The notes: generated by a model from the letters alone, not told the origin. Shown: positions 8,122 through 18,440, counted from the stretch's first letter. The stretch is 64,000 nt of DNA from Chthoniobacteraceae bacterium (GCA_028293625.1 JAQGOL010000029.1:1-64000); one strand, 5' to 3'. Made by a program: numbers and translations.

Positions 8122-10680
8122 TCAGGGTGTAACCCGTGATTTCGGGGAAGGTTTGTCGTTAATTTGCAAAAGCAGTTCATGGGCGGCGCGGAATCGCGGA
8201 GCCTCTTCAAGCGCCATGAGCAGATGCCGTTTGGCCGCCGGATCGCCACCTTCATGCATCAGGCGGGCAAGTCGATAATGAATCTCGGGTGGGTCGGGCG
8301 GATCGAGTTTTAATAAGGTCCGGTAAGCGGCGATGGCGGCTGAGTTGTTCCCAAGCGCTTCATTGGCTTCGCCGGTAAAACGATGCGGTGCCGGTTGCAT
8401 CGGATCGACGGCTGAAAAGCCCGAGGCTTGCGCAATCACCTTCGCCCACTCTTTTCGATCGGCCGAGAGTTGCATCAGACGTTGAAAGGCATCGGTGGCA
8501 TCGGGCGTCAGCTCGGTAAGGCGGGTGAGCGCCGCAATTTCCTCCTCCGTTTCGCCCAGTTCCCGATGCGCCTTCGCCAGCTGCGCATGGGCGCCTTCCG
8601 GATTGTGTTCGTCGGGATAAAGCTCAATCAAACGCTGAAGCGGCGCCTTGGCTTCCATCCATTTTTTCTCCTGAAGCAGCCGTTTGCTTAGCTCGGTGAG
8701 CGCCGTGTAGTTGTCCGGATTCTCTTTGATGAATTCGGACGCCGCTTTTTCGTTGGCGAAATCAGATGGCTTCGGTTTGTCCCAATTGAGTTTTGGACCG
8801 GTGTTGTTTGCGAGTTGCCGGGCATGCTCGGCGAATTCCGCGTCGAGCTTTTCAATCGGCTCGAAGTGATTGGCGAGAGCCCTGTTGATCGGCACACCGC
8901 GCGCGAGATCGGCCAGGGCGCTCTTCATCTTCTCCAGGCCCCAGCGCTGCGTAAGCCATTCCACCACCAAGGAAGATTCGTAATAGGCAAACCCGAGGTG
9001 GAACGGCGTTTTGGGTTGCAGAAACGCGCCGCTCAATTGGCTCACCGGAGTGAGATCCTCTCCCAAAATCATCGCCCGATACCGCGGCTTCATCTGTTCA
9101 CCCCACGAAGCGCGCGCCTGGCGTTCCTCATAAACGCTGATCCCTTCGCTTAGCCAGCGCGGCATCTTGTTTTTGGTCAGGGTCAAAGTCACCACATGGG
9201 TAAATTCATGCCAGAGCACGGCTTCCCAATTGGAAGGCGAACCCGGATGCGCCGCGGGACTGTTGGCCGTGATCACTCCACCGAAACAAACTCCCAGATA
9301 ACCGCTTCCACCCGGCAGCCCGAACGTGCGGATCGCGAAATCCTTCTGGTTTGGAAAAATCTCGACGATGGTCTTTTGCCTGAGCTGCAAACCGTATTTT
9401 TTGGTGATCGCCGCATACGCGCGATCGAGCAGGGCGAGCACTTCATTGCCGTAGATGTCCGCTTCCAACGGATCCATGCGCACAGTGAAATGATCGTTTG
9501 TCAGGGTGCGGAAATGCGAGATCGCCTCCCGCAGCGTCGTCAGGTTGTAAGCCACCACATCATACGGATCAGCTTTCTGGACTTCTTCAGCCAGCTTCCA
9601 TCCTTCCTCATCCTTGCCGAGGCGAAGCAGGTCATTGGCAAGCTGTGCCGCCGCCGGCACAAATCCCTGGTCATAACGCAGCGCTTCCTTTTGAAGCTCC
9701 GCTCCTTCGGCAAACCGGTATTTTTGTGAAAGCTTGCGGCCGATCAGGTGAGGCACCTCGGGGTTTTTCGGCCAGCTCTTCAGCGCCGCCGCCCGGGCCT
9801 CTTTTTCCGCCGCATCATCGGCGCGCAGGTTGGCCAGCACGGCGCGGTAGGCGTGGGCGAGGGGATGAAACGGGTTGATCTGAAGCGCTGTCTCAAGCTC
9901 CTTGCCGGCTTCCTGATAAGCTTCCGCGTCAATATAATGATCGGCCAAAAGGAGATGCGCGCCCACATGGTTTGCATTGGCTTTTAAAGCCTTATCGAGC
10001 GCGCTCTTCATCGCTTCACCATCACTTGGCGCATACGCCCTCGCCAATCCAAACTGGATGTCGGCGTCCCCAGGAAATTTCTTCGCCGCAGCGATAAACG
10101 ATTTGGCCGCAAGCGCGAAATCATTCTTCTCAAGCGCAAGTTCGCCGCTGGCCAGATAACTTTCCCTATACTCGGGTTTTTCTTTTCTTACCGGATCGAA
10201 AAACTGTTCGAGCACCTTTTTAGGATCGAGATTAAATAAAAGCGCCACCCGGCCCAGCGCCACGCGTTCAGCAGGCGACCGGTAGGCCCACGCGCGATTT
10301 GAAGCGAGGCGTTCCAGCTCCTCAAGCTGCGCGCCCGCTTCCTTCTCCGATCCCGAGTGTTTGGCTGCCTCATACGCCGCCAGCCGGATTTCCAGGTTGA
10401 GGGGCCACTCCTTGGTCGCTTTTAAAAGGACATCGCGTGCCTCCTCGTAACCGCCTACTTCACCAAGTCCTTGCGCCAGCAGCAACGGCCACTCCGGACT
10501 TTTCGTCTCCCCGGCAATGCCCGAGGATGCGGCGGCGATCGCTTCCTTGTGTTTGCCGGCAATCAAGAGGAGCCGCGCCGCTTCGATATCGATAGCTGCC
10601 GCCGCCGCGGGGAGTGCTGCCGACAGGCAAATCGCGAGCCAAAGCGCGCGTGTCCCAAACTTGATGATGGAGGAGATCAT
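8122..10680 (-). CDS. TPR protein with gluzincin (peptidase MA-like) metalloprotease domain
   Basis: 852 residues, first gene of the operon. The ATG at 10680 begins a signal peptide (to about residue 28, LPAAAAA). TPR-like helical repeats fill about 30-380, then a zinc-protease domain carries HEFTH at 491-495 and the third-ligand glutamate in LSEGIS (about 512). More TPR repeats occupy about 640-840. The order repeat-protease-repeat suggests a periplasmic protein-processing or scaffold role for the downstream MoxR/Bat system. The zinc site looks intact. The gene ends one base before the DUF4159 start, so co-transcription is very likely. Confidence 0.85.
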   Translation of the reverse strand: MISSIIKFGTRALWLAICLSAALPAAAAAIDIEAARLLLIAGKHKEAIAAASSGIAGETKSPEWPLLLAQGLGEVGGYEEARDVLLKATKEWPLNLEIRLAAYEAAKHSGSEKEAGAQLEELERLASNRAWAYRSPAERVALGRVALLFNLDPKKVLEQFFDPVRKEKPEYRESYLASGELALEKNDFALAAKSFIAAAKKFPGDADIQFGLARAYAPSDGEAMKSALDKALKANANHVGAHLLLADHYIDAEAYQEAGKELETALQINPFHPLAHAYRAVLANLRADDAAEKEARAAALKSWPKNPEVPHLIGRKLSQKYRFAEGAELQKEALRYDQGFVPAAAQLANDLLRLGKDEEGWKLAEEVQKADPYDVVAYNLTTLREAISHFRTLTNDHFTVRMDPLEADIYGNEVLALLDRAYAAITKKYGLQLRQKTIVEIFPNQKDFAIRTFGLPGGSGYLGVCFGGVITANSPAAHPGSPSNWEAVLWHEFTHVVTLTLTKNKMPRWLSEGISVYEERQARASWGEQMKPRYRAMILGEDLTPVSQLSGAFLQPKTPFHLGFAYYESSLVVEWLTQRWGLEKMKSALADLARGVPINRALANHFEPIEKLDAEFAEHARQLANNTGPKLNWDKPKPSDFANEKAASEFIKENPDNYTALTELSKRLLQEKKWMEAKAPLQRLIELYPDEHNPEGAHAQLAKAHRELGETEEEIAALTRLTELTPDATDAFQRLMQLSADRKEWAKVIAQASGFSAVDPMQPAPHRFTGEANEALGNNSAAIAAYRTLLKLDPPDPPEIHYRLARLMHEGGDPAAKRHLLMALEEAPRFRAAHELLLQINDKPSPKSRVTP

Positions 10681-10971
10681 CGGCGAGCAGCCTCGCCATT
10701 GAAACCATTCTTGCAAGAGCAAAGGGGGAAAACCCACTCGCGAACATGGGGATGCGAGCGCGCGAAAAAGCAGCAGGCAGCCCGCTAATTGCGAATTATC
10801 CGTCGTTTATAGAGATGCAACCTGAAAAATATTTGTCCACACGTATTTTATGAAACAATAGTAAAAAAGAACGGCGCCGATAGCCACGGCCTTGGAGGCA
10901 GATCATACGTACTGCCAAGCGCGCACGGAATCCGGCGATTTGGAAACAGCCGCTCCTTGGCGGCCCCGGGC

Positions 10972-12267
10972 TTAACCCCAGAGTCCTTGCAGCTTCTCTT
11001 TTTCCGGCACCACGAGCGGGAACTGTTTGCTCATCGAGTGGGCGTCAATGCCTGCAAACTCCCGGAGTGCCGTATGGAGATGCTCGGGTCGAACTCGAAC
11101 ACCGCTTTCTTTATCCAATTGAAGAGTGCCGGCGTCGATCGGGACACTGAACTGCTTCTCATCGGTGGCGCCAATGACCCGGTTGCCTCGGATCCCGGCT
11201 CCCATAAACATGATTGAACCGATCGACCAATGATCTTTCCCGTTCCCTTTGTTATAGGTCGGCGTCCGGCCCATTTCGCTTTGAACAATGATGACGAGCT
11301 TATCGCGAATATTGAGTTCCTCCGCGCGTCTAACCAAGTAGGTTATCCCTTCGAGAAACTCAGGGAGCAGTTTCATTTGATCCGCGTCGTTATTGGCGTG
11401 GCTGTCGAATTGACCGATGCTTAGGTTCGCTGAGACACAGACTCCTGCTTTGAACGAGGCAAGCGCAATCTCCGCCTGCTGGGAGAGGCGCGCCTTCGGG
11501 ATTTCCTTTGGAATATAAGGTGTGACGCGCTGAAGCGCCTTGGAGTTGAGCTGCGCCGCGTAGAGCATACTTTCGGCCCGTTCGATCCGCGGCAGCACCA
11601 TTTTTGATAGCTCTGCGTCGGTTTGCTCTTTTAGCGCGCGCTCGATTCGATCGACCACAAAATCGTCGTGGTAAGGGCTCCGCATTTGTCCCTCTATACT
11701 GTCGGCGTTGGCGATTTTTTGCAACGAAGGCAGATAGGGAATCCGCGACATCGCCACGAGATTGCCGGTATTCGAGTAGTTGCCGAAGGTAAGGAAGGAG
11801 AGCGGGCATCCGGGGCCTTTGCAGGCTGCCACCAGGGCGGCGAAAGTTGGATATGCGAGGCTGTCGAGCTTGCCGGTCGCCATGTAGCGCGCCCCGGGAG
11901 AATGATTGTTAACCGAATAATCAATTCCATTGACGACAAGGAGTTCGCTGCCGAATTCAGTGAAGAAGGCTTCATTGCTCATCCCTGCCTGAATGTGGGC
12001 GGCTGTCGGGGCGAACTTATGGTTTCCCTTGGTTAGGATATCGCCCTCCTTATAGAGCCGGTTGATTTCGCCGACTCCCTTTGGGTCCATCAGATAAGTC
12101 GTATCCCAGCCGCCCGACGCGTTGAACACGACGTAATACGGTCCTTCATAGGGATGTTCCTCCCCGGCTTGCGCCACGTCAGGCCACCAGATCGGGGCCG
12201 CGACACCAAGCCCGGCCATTCCGCATAATCGAAGGAAATCGCGTCTTGATTGGAAGTTCTTACTCAT
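10972..12267 (-). CDS. DUF1501 family protein, Tat-exported
   Basis: 431 residues from the ATG at 12267, which overlaps the end of the upstream gene by eight bases. The N-terminus has a twin-arginine signal (SRRDFLRLCGMAGLG) followed by a hydrophobic run and ending near AQA. The body shows DUF1501 marks: an SxMGRTP block and a KDHW block near the C-terminus, as in sulfatase/alkaline-phosphatase-like folds. It is a divergent member, shorter than the second DUF1501 protein in this window (27049-28497). The family is always paired with a cytochrome-c-domain protein and this pair keeps that arrangement. Function unknown. Confidence 0.85.
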   Translation of the reverse strand: MSKNFQSRRDFLRLCGMAGLGVAAPIWWPDVAQAGEEHPYEGPYYVVFNASGGWDTTYLMDPKGVGEINRLYKEGDILTKGNHKFAPTAAHIQAGMSNEAFFTEFGSELLVVNGIDYSVNNHSPGARYMATGKLDSLAYPTFAALVAACKGPGCPLSFLTFGNYSNTGNLVAMSRIPYLPSLQKIANADSIEGQMRSPYHDDFVVDRIERALKEQTDAELSKMVLPRIERAESMLYAAQLNSKALQRVTPYIPKEIPKARLSQQAEIALASFKAGVCVSANLSIGQFDSHANNDADQMKLLPEFLEGITYLVRRAEELNIRDKLVIIVQSEMGRTPTYNKGNGKDHWSIGSIMFMGAGIRGNRVIGATDEKQFSVPIDAGTLQLDKESGVRVRPEHLHTALREFAGIDAHSMSKQFPLVVPEKEKLQGLWG

Positions 12268-14512
12268 ACAAAAAATCGCGCTGGCGCAGCAGATAGGTGA
12301 CGACACCGCGCCACGCCCGCACGGTGTAATGGGAGTCTTTGACGCGCTCTTCGCCGGCACCACGGCACGAGTAGTTTTCCACAGTCTCAATGCCAAAGCG
12401 TTCCTCGGCATCGCTTAGAATTCCCGCAAACAAACTATAAGTGCGTTCCACTTCAGGGCTTTCAATTGACTCGTAACGGCCAAGAATAAGCTCGTGCAAA
12501 TGGATGATCGTCTCGCGAATGCGCTCGTCGGATTCAGGCGATTCGCCCGGAAGCACGTCCGGTTCGATCCCCGGGAAAAGCTTCCGTTTGCTCGCTTCCA
12601 TCGCAAAGTCCGAAGGGACATTTTTGCAGGCAACATCGTTGGCCAGGGTTCGCTGGATTGCCCCCATCGCGCCGCTTGGATCGGCGGCGCGCTCGGTGAC
12701 TTCCTTTGAATCAATGCCGCCATAAAGCAGCGCATACTCCGGGTCATTCAAATGGCCCCACGGTTTCCCGAAAATGGCGTTTACTTTCCGTTCCAACTGT
12801 TCGGGAATCAGCATCCGTGCCAGGCCGATGTCAGCAAGTTCCGCCCGTCGTTCCGGGTTCGCGGCGGTGGTGCTATTGCCGTCGGCGCGGTAGAAGGCGG
12901 AAATGATCCACTCCTTGAAAACCGCTTTCAGGTTAAAGTTCGTTTCTGTAAATCGCGCGGCGATGCGCTCAACTTCCCTGTGTTGTGCTTGATAGGCCCG
13001 TTGCCTGGCTTCAAACAAAGGATCATCAATCGCTTTAGGCGGCAGCAGCGTTTTGCGGCCAGTCACGATATAATAGACGTGCTCGACCATCGTCGTCGCG
13101 AATCGCGGATCCTGGGCCGTTCGTTCCCCGAGCCATTGCAAGGCGCGCCACCGTTGGCTGGCCGGCAGCTCCTCGCCTTCGAACCCGGGGCTGAACATAT
13201 CTTTGAACCATCCCTCTTTGCGCGGTCCGTATACTCCTTCCAGGCTGTAGTAATCCTGGAATAGGCCGGCCACGGGATCGAGCGTTCGATGACAGACCAC
13301 GCACTCCGCGGCTTGCATGGTGGGAATCTCATACTTTGCAGTCACCGCAGCCGCATCCTGAACACGGGCTGCAAGCTCCAGGATATCAACTCCTAAGAAC
13401 TGCTGATAAAACATCCGGGTCCGCAGCCTGTTCCTATTGGTCTCCGTTGTAGGATACCGCCGGAGATACTGAAAGATGCTCAGCATTCCGGCGTGTGGAT
13501 AAAAGCCGGTCTCGGACTGCTGATGATCTCTGCCAGTCCGGTTCTTGAGTGAATCCAAACGAACCGGAATATACTCAAAGGGATCGTCGGGATTAATAAA
13601 GCGCTCACGGAGCTCCTCGTGGTTGCCATATCCACGGGAAGTATAAGGCGACACCATGATATAATCGGCCGTAACGATTTCCGTAAATGGCCGCTCGTTG
13701 CGGACGATGTAATTGATTAATTCAAGCGGCTCCCGGAGCAGCGCCTCCCGATAGTCATCGGCCAGCTTGTAGCGGGCTTTTTGGCGCTCCTTCTCGTCGG
13801 CGATCTGGTTTAGATCATGTTTCTCAGTCCAATGCCGCGTCATGCTGAAGTGCTCGTAGGAGAGCGCGCTCTCGGCGCCATCATCGTAGCCGCGCACCAG
13901 AAAGATGTCGTTGAAAGCCTCCGCGAGCCGTTGGTAGAAAGCTTCCTCTTTCATTAGCGCATCGAGAATCGGACCAAAAGCTGGAAGCCCTTGTTTCTCG
14001 ACCACCACCAGCTCTTCCGACATCGGGAGCCGGGCCGCCAGGGAGAGTGTCACGCGGCGCAGCAGACGCCGGTTGTCGAGCATCGCGATGTTCGCAAAAA
14101 ATGACGGAGCGTCCCGGGCCGGATTCGCTGTTGTAACCTGCGCGTCGGAGCGGCGCACGAATTCCTCCAGGATGCGATAAGCGGTGGAATCGGGCTTGAG
14201 CACCTCCTCGCCACCGTGACCGAGCCCGCCTATTGCTTTTACAAGCAGCCTCGATTGACCGCCCTTGCGCGCGACAGCCATCTTGGTAAACGCAGCCAGG
14301 TTGTACGACACAGCACTGCCGGGCGTCTTTTCCCGCGCGGGATCTTGAAGAAGAAATTTGCTGCTCTCAGCATCCCCGCCGCTTTTATGGCATTCCAGGC
14401 ACGATTGCGCGCCAACCTTGCTCCAGACCTCGCCCTGGAAATAATCGTCAACCGCCGCGCCGCAAAGGCAGGGGATCACGGCGACTACGAGCGCAAGGAG
14501 AAGGCGGTTCAT
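12260..14512 (-). CDS. Divergent PSD1-type protein with cytochrome c-like CxxCH motifs
   Basis: 750 residues from the ATG at 14512, which starts a signal peptide (MNRLLLALVVAVIPCLCGAA). A first heme-binding motif, CLECH, lies near residue 38; a second, CVVCHRTLDPVAG, lies near 403 and resembles the DUF1588 signature. The region after about residue 145 resembles DUF1549 (RRVTLSLAARLP). A secreted redox protein working with the DUF1501 protein is the family-level expectation. It lacks a LamG-type insert and differs strongly from the canonical PSD1 protein at 28511-31618, so the window holds two distinct versions of the same pair. Confidence 0.75.
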   Translation of the reverse strand: MNRLLLALVVAVIPCLCGAAVDDYFQGEVWSKVGAQSCLECHKSGGDAESSKFLLQDPAREKTPGSAVSYNLAAFTKMAVARKGGQSRLLVKAIGGLGHGGEEVLKPDSTAYRILEEFVRRSDAQVTTANPARDAPSFFANIAMLDNRRLLRRVTLSLAARLPMSEELVVVEKQGLPAFGPILDALMKEEAFYQRLAEAFNDIFLVRGYDDGAESALSYEHFSMTRHWTEKHDLNQIADEKERQKARYKLADDYREALLREPLELINYIVRNERPFTEIVTADYIMVSPYTSRGYGNHEELRERFINPDDPFEYIPVRLDSLKNRTGRDHQQSETGFYPHAGMLSIFQYLRRYPTTETNRNRLRTRMFYQQFLGVDILELAARVQDAAAVTAKYEIPTMQAAECVVCHRTLDPVAGLFQDYYSLEGVYGPRKEGWFKDMFSPGFEGEELPASQRWRALQWLGERTAQDPRFATTMVEHVYYIVTGRKTLLPPKAIDDPLFEARQRAYQAQHREVERIAARFTETNFNLKAVFKEWIISAFYRADGNSTTAANPERRAELADIGLARMLIPEQLERKVNAIFGKPWGHLNDPEYALLYGGIDSKEVTERAADPSGAMGAIQRTLANDVACKNVPSDFAMEASKRKLFPGIEPDVLPGESPESDERIRETIIHLHELILGRYESIESPEVERTYSLFAGILSDAEERFGIETVENYSCRGAGEERVKDSHYTVRAWRGVVTYLLRQRDFLYE

Positions 14513-14696
14513 CGGGGTAATGCGATAACCTCTGCGATCGGGCCGCCTTAGAAACAAGTCTCACACGGACGCGCGGAGAATGGGGTGGAAGGCTAAGTTT
14601 TCGTGCATTTCGCGGCTCGATCGCATCACGATTTCTGATGTTGGCTCAAAGGCCACGTCTTTTCACGGATTGATAGATCCGCTCGCCTTCTTTCAA

Positions 14697-16079
14697 ATGC
14701 CCCTCCTCACTAAAAATTTTGGTCCGCGTTGCCTCGCAATAAAACTACTTCACGCCGCAACGGTCGTTGCTTTTGCCAGCCCCCTTTTTGCCGCGGAGTT
14801 TTATGTGGCGCCGGCCGGCGACGATGCGAGTGCGGGAACGTTTGAAGCGCCATTTGCAACTATTCAGCGTGGACAGCAGGCTGCTTCTGCGGGCGATACG
14901 GTATGGGTTCGCGGTGGAACCTATCTGGTGACTGAGTTGCAAATTGCCGAGCGACGGCGCGGGCGGGCGTGTGTTACTTTGCTTAATAAAAGCGGCAGTG
15001 AGGCGAAGCCGATCCGCTACTGGGCTTATGAAGGCGAGCAGCCGGTGTTCGATTTTTCGGCAGTCAAACCCGCGAACCTGCGGGTGACTGCGTTTGAAGT
15101 AGATGGCGCATGGCTTTACTTGAAAGGGTTAACTGTCACGGGGGTGCAGGTCACAATCCTTGGGCATACCCAGTCGATTTGTTTCGATAATGAGGGCGAC
15201 AACAATCGCTACGAGCAACTGACCATGCGCGACGGGCAGGCAATCGGTTTCTGGCTTGGCCGCGGCTCAAACAACCTGGTGCTCAACTGCGACGCTTACC
15301 AAAATCACGATTATACTTCGGAAAATCAGCGCGGCGGCAATGTCGACGGCTTCGGGTTTCACGTGCCAAAAGGGAGTGTGAACAATATTTTTCGCGGTTG
15401 CCGCGCCTGGTTTAACAGCGACGACGGGTTTGATTTTATTAACACCGCTGAGCAGGTCACCGTTGAGCAGTGCTGGGCCTTTTACAACGGCTTCAATGCG
15501 AAGTTCGCCAACCTGGCAGACGGCAACGGATTTAAAGCCGGAGGTTACGCGCGCCGGCCAGCCTCGGAGTTGGCCGCCATCATCCCGCGACACGTGGTCC
15601 GCCAATGTCTGGCAGTCGGAAACAAGGCTTCCGGTTTTTATGCCAACCATCAGCCGGGCAGTGGAATCAATTGGATAAATAACACGGCTTATCGCAATGG
15701 AAGCAACTTCAACATGCTTGGTCGAAGTGTTGAAAAAGCAAACGAAGACCTCCCGGGGATCGGACATAAGCTGCGGAACAACCTCGGCTACAAGGGGCGC
15801 ACCGAACTCTCCAACCTAAACGAAACCGCGTCCGATGCCGCCAATAACTACTTTAACCTGCCGGTCCAAGTCGATGCCGCGGATTTTGCAGGGCTGGATG
15901 AAGCCGAGTTAATGAGACCGCGCCAGGCAAATGGTGATCTGCCCGAAATTGCTTTCATGCACCTGGTTAAAGGCAGCGATTTGATCGACCGCGGCCTTGA
16001 TGCGGGCCTGCCTTTTGCCGGCAACGCGCCGGATCTCGGCGCATTCGAGTTTAACGAAGAAAAGCTGCAGGGAAAGTAG
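14697..16079 (+). CDS. Secreted right-handed beta-helix protein (pectate lyase PL9-like)
   Basis: About 460 residues from the ATG at 14697, which gives a signal peptide ending near LFAAEF; the frame is open 39 codons further upstream but that part is basic and not signal-like. The mature N-terminus (FYVAPAGDDASAGTFEAPF) is the usual opening of secreted beta-helix proteins. Repeated short strands with Asn ladders follow (DGFGFH, NSDDGFDF, GFYAN), ending in a NNTAYRNGSNFN segment like polysaccharide lyase family 9. A polysaccharide lyase or polysaccharide-binding role is likely, but the catalytic lysine and calcium site cannot be confirmed by eye. It is divergent from the 12260-14512 gene. Confidence 0.75.
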   Translation: MPLLTKNFGPRCLAIKLLHAATVVAFASPLFAAEFYVAPAGDDASAGTFEAPFATIQRGQQAASAGDTVWVRGGTYLVTELQIAERRRGRACVTLLNKSGSEAKPIRYWAYEGEQPVFDFSAVKPANLRVTAFEVDGAWLYLKGLTVTGVQVTILGHTQSICFDNEGDNNRYEQLTMRDGQAIGFWLGRGSNNLVLNCDAYQNHDYTSENQRGGNVDGFGFHVPKGSVNNIFRGCRAWFNSDDGFDFINTAEQVTVEQCWAFYNGFNAKFANLADGNGFKAGGYARRPASELAAIIPRHVVRQCLAVGNKASGFYANHQPGSGINWINNTAYRNGSNFNMLGRSVEKANEDLPGIGHKLRNNLGYKGRTELSNLNETASDAANNYFNLPVQVDAADFAGLDEAELMRPRQANGDLPEIAFMHLVKGSDLIDRGLDAGLPFAGNAPDLGAFEFNEEKLQGK

Positions 16080-16120
16080 TGCGCCATTGAGCCGGTATGC
16101 ACTTTAATGCATAGGCTGCC

Positions 16121-16861
16121 TCATTCCATTTTAGTGGCCTCAGCTTTGACAATTTCAAGTTGCATGGAGTCGGGCGGATTCGCAATGCGATGGGCGCCTA
16201 CCAAGGTCGGCTGTCCGGTGCGGACCATAAGGCTGGTCGACGTTCCTGTCTTTTCAAATTGCGGTGGCTGGGGCGGGGATTGAGGATTCTCTTTGGGAGT
16301 TGAATCGCCATTTTCAATCAGGCGAACAAATTTCGGATTGTATTGGAGTTCAATCATCCTTCCATTCGCAGCAACCCGCGCCGCGATACTCAGGGTCATT
16401 CCCACTTCTTCAGTCTGAATATCGACCGGGACAACGCCTAATTTGCTCAAATCGAGCCTTGTCGGATTTCCTTTACCCTCGGAGAAGCCTTGATCAAGGT
16501 AAAACCCGATGGAGGGTGCCTGAACCCGGGCCGGGTAGCGGACTTCAGTAACTGAGTTGCTTGAAACCATCGAGTCATCGTGGGTTACAATCATCGACCA
16601 ATCGACCAGGGTGGCTTTTTTCGCGACCATAAGCGCCTCCAGCCGGGCCATTGCGGCAGCCGCTTTCTTTTCGTCGAGCAGCTCTTTGACCAACGGAATT
16701 GCAAGCGGCACAGGCAGCGAAACCAGCTGAAGTTCAATCCGAACATTCCAAACCGGAGCAGATCGATTTTCCTGCATTTGCGGATCATTTTGAGCCAATG
16801 CAACACCTGAAAATCCGATGCCAAGTAATAGTTGAATAAAGAGGAAAGCAGCCGGTTTCAT
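16121..16861 (-). CDS. Tandem secretin-like paralogue 1 (exported, about 250 aa)
   Basis: 246 residues, last gene of a five-member tandem family. The ATG at 16861 lies four bases after the upstream stop and begins a signal peptide ending in GVALAQ. It shares with its neighbours an N-terminal block (W-x-V-x-IELQLVSLP, then L-V-KELLDEKK, then RLEALM), a central EVRYP motif, a VGMTLSIAARV strand block and a C-terminal GQPTLVGAHR...LEIVKAEATK block. That order resembles the C-terminal secretin region of verrucomicrobial GspD-like proteins, without the N-domains that form a secretin gate. A Pro-rich insert lies before the last block. Function unknown. Confidence 0.75.
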   Translation of the reverse strand: MKPAAFLFIQLLLGIGFSGVALAQNDPQMQENRSAPVWNVRIELQLVSLPVPLAIPLVKELLDEKKAAAAMARLEALMVAKKATLVDWSMIVTHDDSMVSSNSVTEVRYPARVQAPSIGFYLDQGFSEGKGNPTRLDLSKLGVVPVDIQTEEVGMTLSIAARVAANGRMIELQYNPKFVRLIENGDSTPKENPQSPPQPPQFEKTGTSTSLMVRTGQPTLVGAHRIANPPDSMQLEIVKAEATKME

Positions 16862-16865
16862 GGTC

Positions 16866-17630
16866 TTAATTTTTCCCCGCACCGGGAGTTTTGGAGGGCC
16901 GGGCCGATACTTGAAGAATCAGCAGCTCGACATGCGGCTCCGGATCCGGCACGAAGATTGAACCCGCCAGAACCCGTTGTCCATTGCGCACACGCAGGGT
17001 GGAACTGAACTGAGTCTCTGTCGACTCAGGGAAATTTGCGCCAAGATAAGAGCGGCTACCGGGAAATTGATGAACTCGCAGTAGCCGGCGGTTGCGTAGA
17101 GCGAATCCAACATCAATGACTTTGCCACCAGCTTCGACGGTGGGGCTGACTTGAATATCCGGCCCAATATCAAGGATGCTGTAGTATAATGGAACCGTTG
17201 CGAGATTAAATCGCGCCTGCGAATAGAGTTCAACCCGAGGAGGCGGAATCGCTGCCGCCATCACGGAGATCGTGGGGATCATTGAAAAGTTTTGTGGAAA
17301 ACTGCGGATTTGCTCCTCTGGATCCGGATACTTGATTTCTTCCACGGATTTTGAATCTGCGCCGGTGCCAGCATGCGACCAGAAAATGGGCCACGCCAGA
17401 AGCAAGGCCTCCTCCTTGGAGATCATATCCTGGAGTCGCTTAAAGCCTTCTTCAATTCTGGCCTCATCCAAAAGTTCCGGAAGCAATGACAAGGCCTGCT
17501 TGGTTGAAATGCTGGTGATTTGAACCTCTGCGCGTACCGTCCACTTAACTCCGTCGGCGTCTGCAAGAGAAGTGAGTCGTGTTGCCAAAAGGACGCCTGC
17601 CGCGATAACTACACGGAACCGGTACCTCAT
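16866..17630 (-). CDS. Tandem secretin-like paralogue 2
   Basis: 254 residues with an N-terminal signal peptide (about 1-24, ending LTSLADA). Shared family blocks are W-x-VRAEVQITSI, LLPELLDEARIEEGF, RLQDMISKEEALLLAW, EEIKYP and C-terminal RVRNGQRVLAGSIFVPDPEPHVELLILQVSA. The region between EEIKYP and the second half is longer and more diverged than in the other copies. Its start overlaps the end of paralogue 3 by four bases (ATGA), so the two are translationally coupled. No catalytic motif is visible; a periplasmic or outer-membrane accessory role is inferred. Confidence 0.75.
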   Translation of the reverse strand: MRYRFRVVIAAGVLLATRLTSLADADGVKWTVRAEVQITSISTKQALSLLPELLDEARIEEGFKRLQDMISKEEALLLAWPIFWSHAGTGADSKSVEEIKYPDPEEQIRSFPQNFSMIPTISVMAAAIPPPRVELYSQARFNLATVPLYYSILDIGPDIQVSPTVEAGGKVIDVGFALRNRRLLRVHQFPGSRSYLGANFPESTETQFSSTLRVRNGQRVLAGSIFVPDPEPHVELLILQVSARPSKTPGAGKN

Positions 17631-18397
17631 TTTACTTTGGTTGCGGTTACGCGCAGAAGGAAAAGTTCATACGTGGCGGCGGGCTCAGTTAGCTTATGGA
17701 AACCAATCAGGATGCGCTGACCATTGACCACCGGCATGGACGAATTGCTGGCAATCACTGAAAATTGTGGTTGCTCAACTTCCAGATGCTCTCCTGAAGG
17801 AAGCAAGCCCGCATCGTATTTGAGCATTTGCGGAAGCCGAACATGTTTGGCCGCAACTTCGACGCTCAGCCAGCTGCCATTGGCGCGAACGGCTGCGGCG
17901 AGCTCGAACATTACGCCGACCTTTCGCATCTCGAACTGGGTTGGCGCAAGGAGCGCGCGCGGGAGTGCTTTGATAACTTCAAGCAGCTGTTCCGGAGATA
18001 ATTTGCCAAGCTCAGTCGGCAACCGCGTCACCTCAAAATCAACCGGATAACGGATTTCCTCGGTTTCCTCGGTTTCCGCTTTTTCACCTTCGAATGTTTT
18101 CACGAGGAGATAAGCGGCCAGTTGGGCTTCCTCCTTTTCAATCATTGCCTCCAGCTGTGAGTAAGCGCCTTCAATTTTTGCAGGATCGTTGAGGTCGGGA
18201 ATCAATTTAAGCGCCGCTTTTTGTCCCAGGACGATCATCTGGCATTCGCCGACTATATTCCAGTGAATGGCATCTGAATCTTCTGCGGGAAGCAGTTGCT
18301 CCCGCGCTGCCAGAGTATTTAAACAGGCAGCAAAAACAGCCATCATCGAAGCGGGCCGCAGCCATTGCAACAGCCGGTTCTTTGTATAGTCGCGCAT
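17627..18397 (-). CDS. Tandem secretin-like paralogue 3
   Basis: 256 residues from the ATG at 18397 (the frame is open 14 codons further up, with no clear signal there). A hydrophobic signal segment covers about residues 14-32. The family blocks are the clearest of the five: GECQMIVLGQKAALKLIPDL, QLEAMIEKEEAQLAAY, EEIRYPVDF, FEMRKVGVMFELAAAV, then QPQFS and VVNGQRILIGFHKLTEP with LFLLRVTATK at the end. It is closest to the frameshifted copy at 19180-19931. The pairing of an RYP-[VT]-x-F motif with FE-x-R-x-VGV and NGQ-x-x-x-x-G matches the secretin-domain layout. Confidence 0.78.
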   Translation of the reverse strand: MRDYTKNRLLQWLRPASMMAVFAACLNTLAAREQLLPAEDSDAIHWNIVGECQMIVLGQKAALKLIPDLNDPAKIEGAYSQLEAMIEKEEAQLAAYLLVKTFEGEKAETEETEEIRYPVDFEVTRLPTELGKLSPEQLLEVIKALPRALLAPTQFEMRKVGVMFELAAAVRANGSWLSVEVAAKHVRLPQMLKYDAGLLPSGEHLEVEQPQFSVIASNSSMPVVNGQRILIGFHKLTEPAATYELFLLRVTATKVK

Positions 18398-18440
18398 ATA
18401 AAATTCAGGAGCTGGTCGAGCGGAGGATGAGATTCGCAAA